Shown in pieces: positions 5,116 through 5,120 of a stretch of 5,120 bases of DNA. The stretch is from assembly GCA_017551465.1 (NCBI GenBank), contig JAFZLN010000107.1, positions 1 to 5,120 on the forward strand, written 5' to 3'. This DNA comes from Bacilli bacterium. Lineage in GTDB: Bacteria; Bacillota_I; Bacilli_A; RFN20; CAG-826. Each line of letters opens with the position of its first letter. Position 1 is the first letter of the stretch. The notes below the pieces were generated by a model that was given only the letters and a program-made list of their open reading frames with translations, was not told where the DNA came from and searched no databases. The position numbers were made by a program, and so were the translations under genes.

Positions 5116-5120
5116 CACTA

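Noticed and set aside
1..5120. CRISPR array, tRNA, rRNA, insertion sequence or attachment site
   Set aside because: I found no regular direct repeats, cloverleaf, transposase or terminal repeats supporting any of these.

Overview
The window looks like a chromosomal housekeeping region of an AT-rich Bacillota, probably a Bacilli or Mollicutes-related lineage such as Erysipelotrichales, Acholeplasma-like, RF39 or RFN20 relatives. The reasons are strong Shine-Dalgarno sites, an L20-type attenuation leader in front of infC, a threonyl-tRNA synthetase that most resembles Firmicute versions but lacks the N-terminal TGS domain, and a standard code with no TGA seen inside the conserved genes. All supported genes are on the + strand.

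Layout. Positions 1-951 hold pfkA (6-phosphofructokinase), missing only about the first four codons. After a 59-nt gap comes thrS (1011-2809), which is broken in this sequence by a one-base deletion near 2267-2270; the two halves align end to end as one enzyme. Two bases after the thrS stop is a small gene for a two-helix membrane protein with a heptad-repeat tail (2812-3093), closed by an intrinsic terminator (3110-3136). A second two-helix membrane protein (3194-3460) has its own promoter and a terminator that folds around its stop codon. A Xre-type DNA-binding protein (about 3539/3554 to 4120) follows, with its own promoter inside an inverted repeat and an uncertain, possibly non-canonical, start. 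Positions 4170-4346 hold a promoter and an L20-type leader with mutually exclusive antiterminator and terminator pairings. The translation operon infC-rpmI follows, and a Shine-Dalgarno at the window edge points to rplT just beyond.

How the genes fit together. thrS-infC-rpmI-rplT is a very widely conserved bacterial cluster. Here its members remain in order, but three small genes sit between thrS and infC: two similar-looking membrane proteins and a Xre regulator, at least two of them with their own promoters. infC-rpmI-(rplT) is probably controlled by L20 through the leader, and by IF3 through a rare AUC or AUA start codon. The parts most worth a second look are the three-gene insertion, the asparagine-containing zipper-like tail of the first membrane protein, the odd start and inverted repeat of the Xre gene, the TGS-less ThrRS and its frameshift, and the infC leader and start. 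I do not see a clearly new defence or mobile system.
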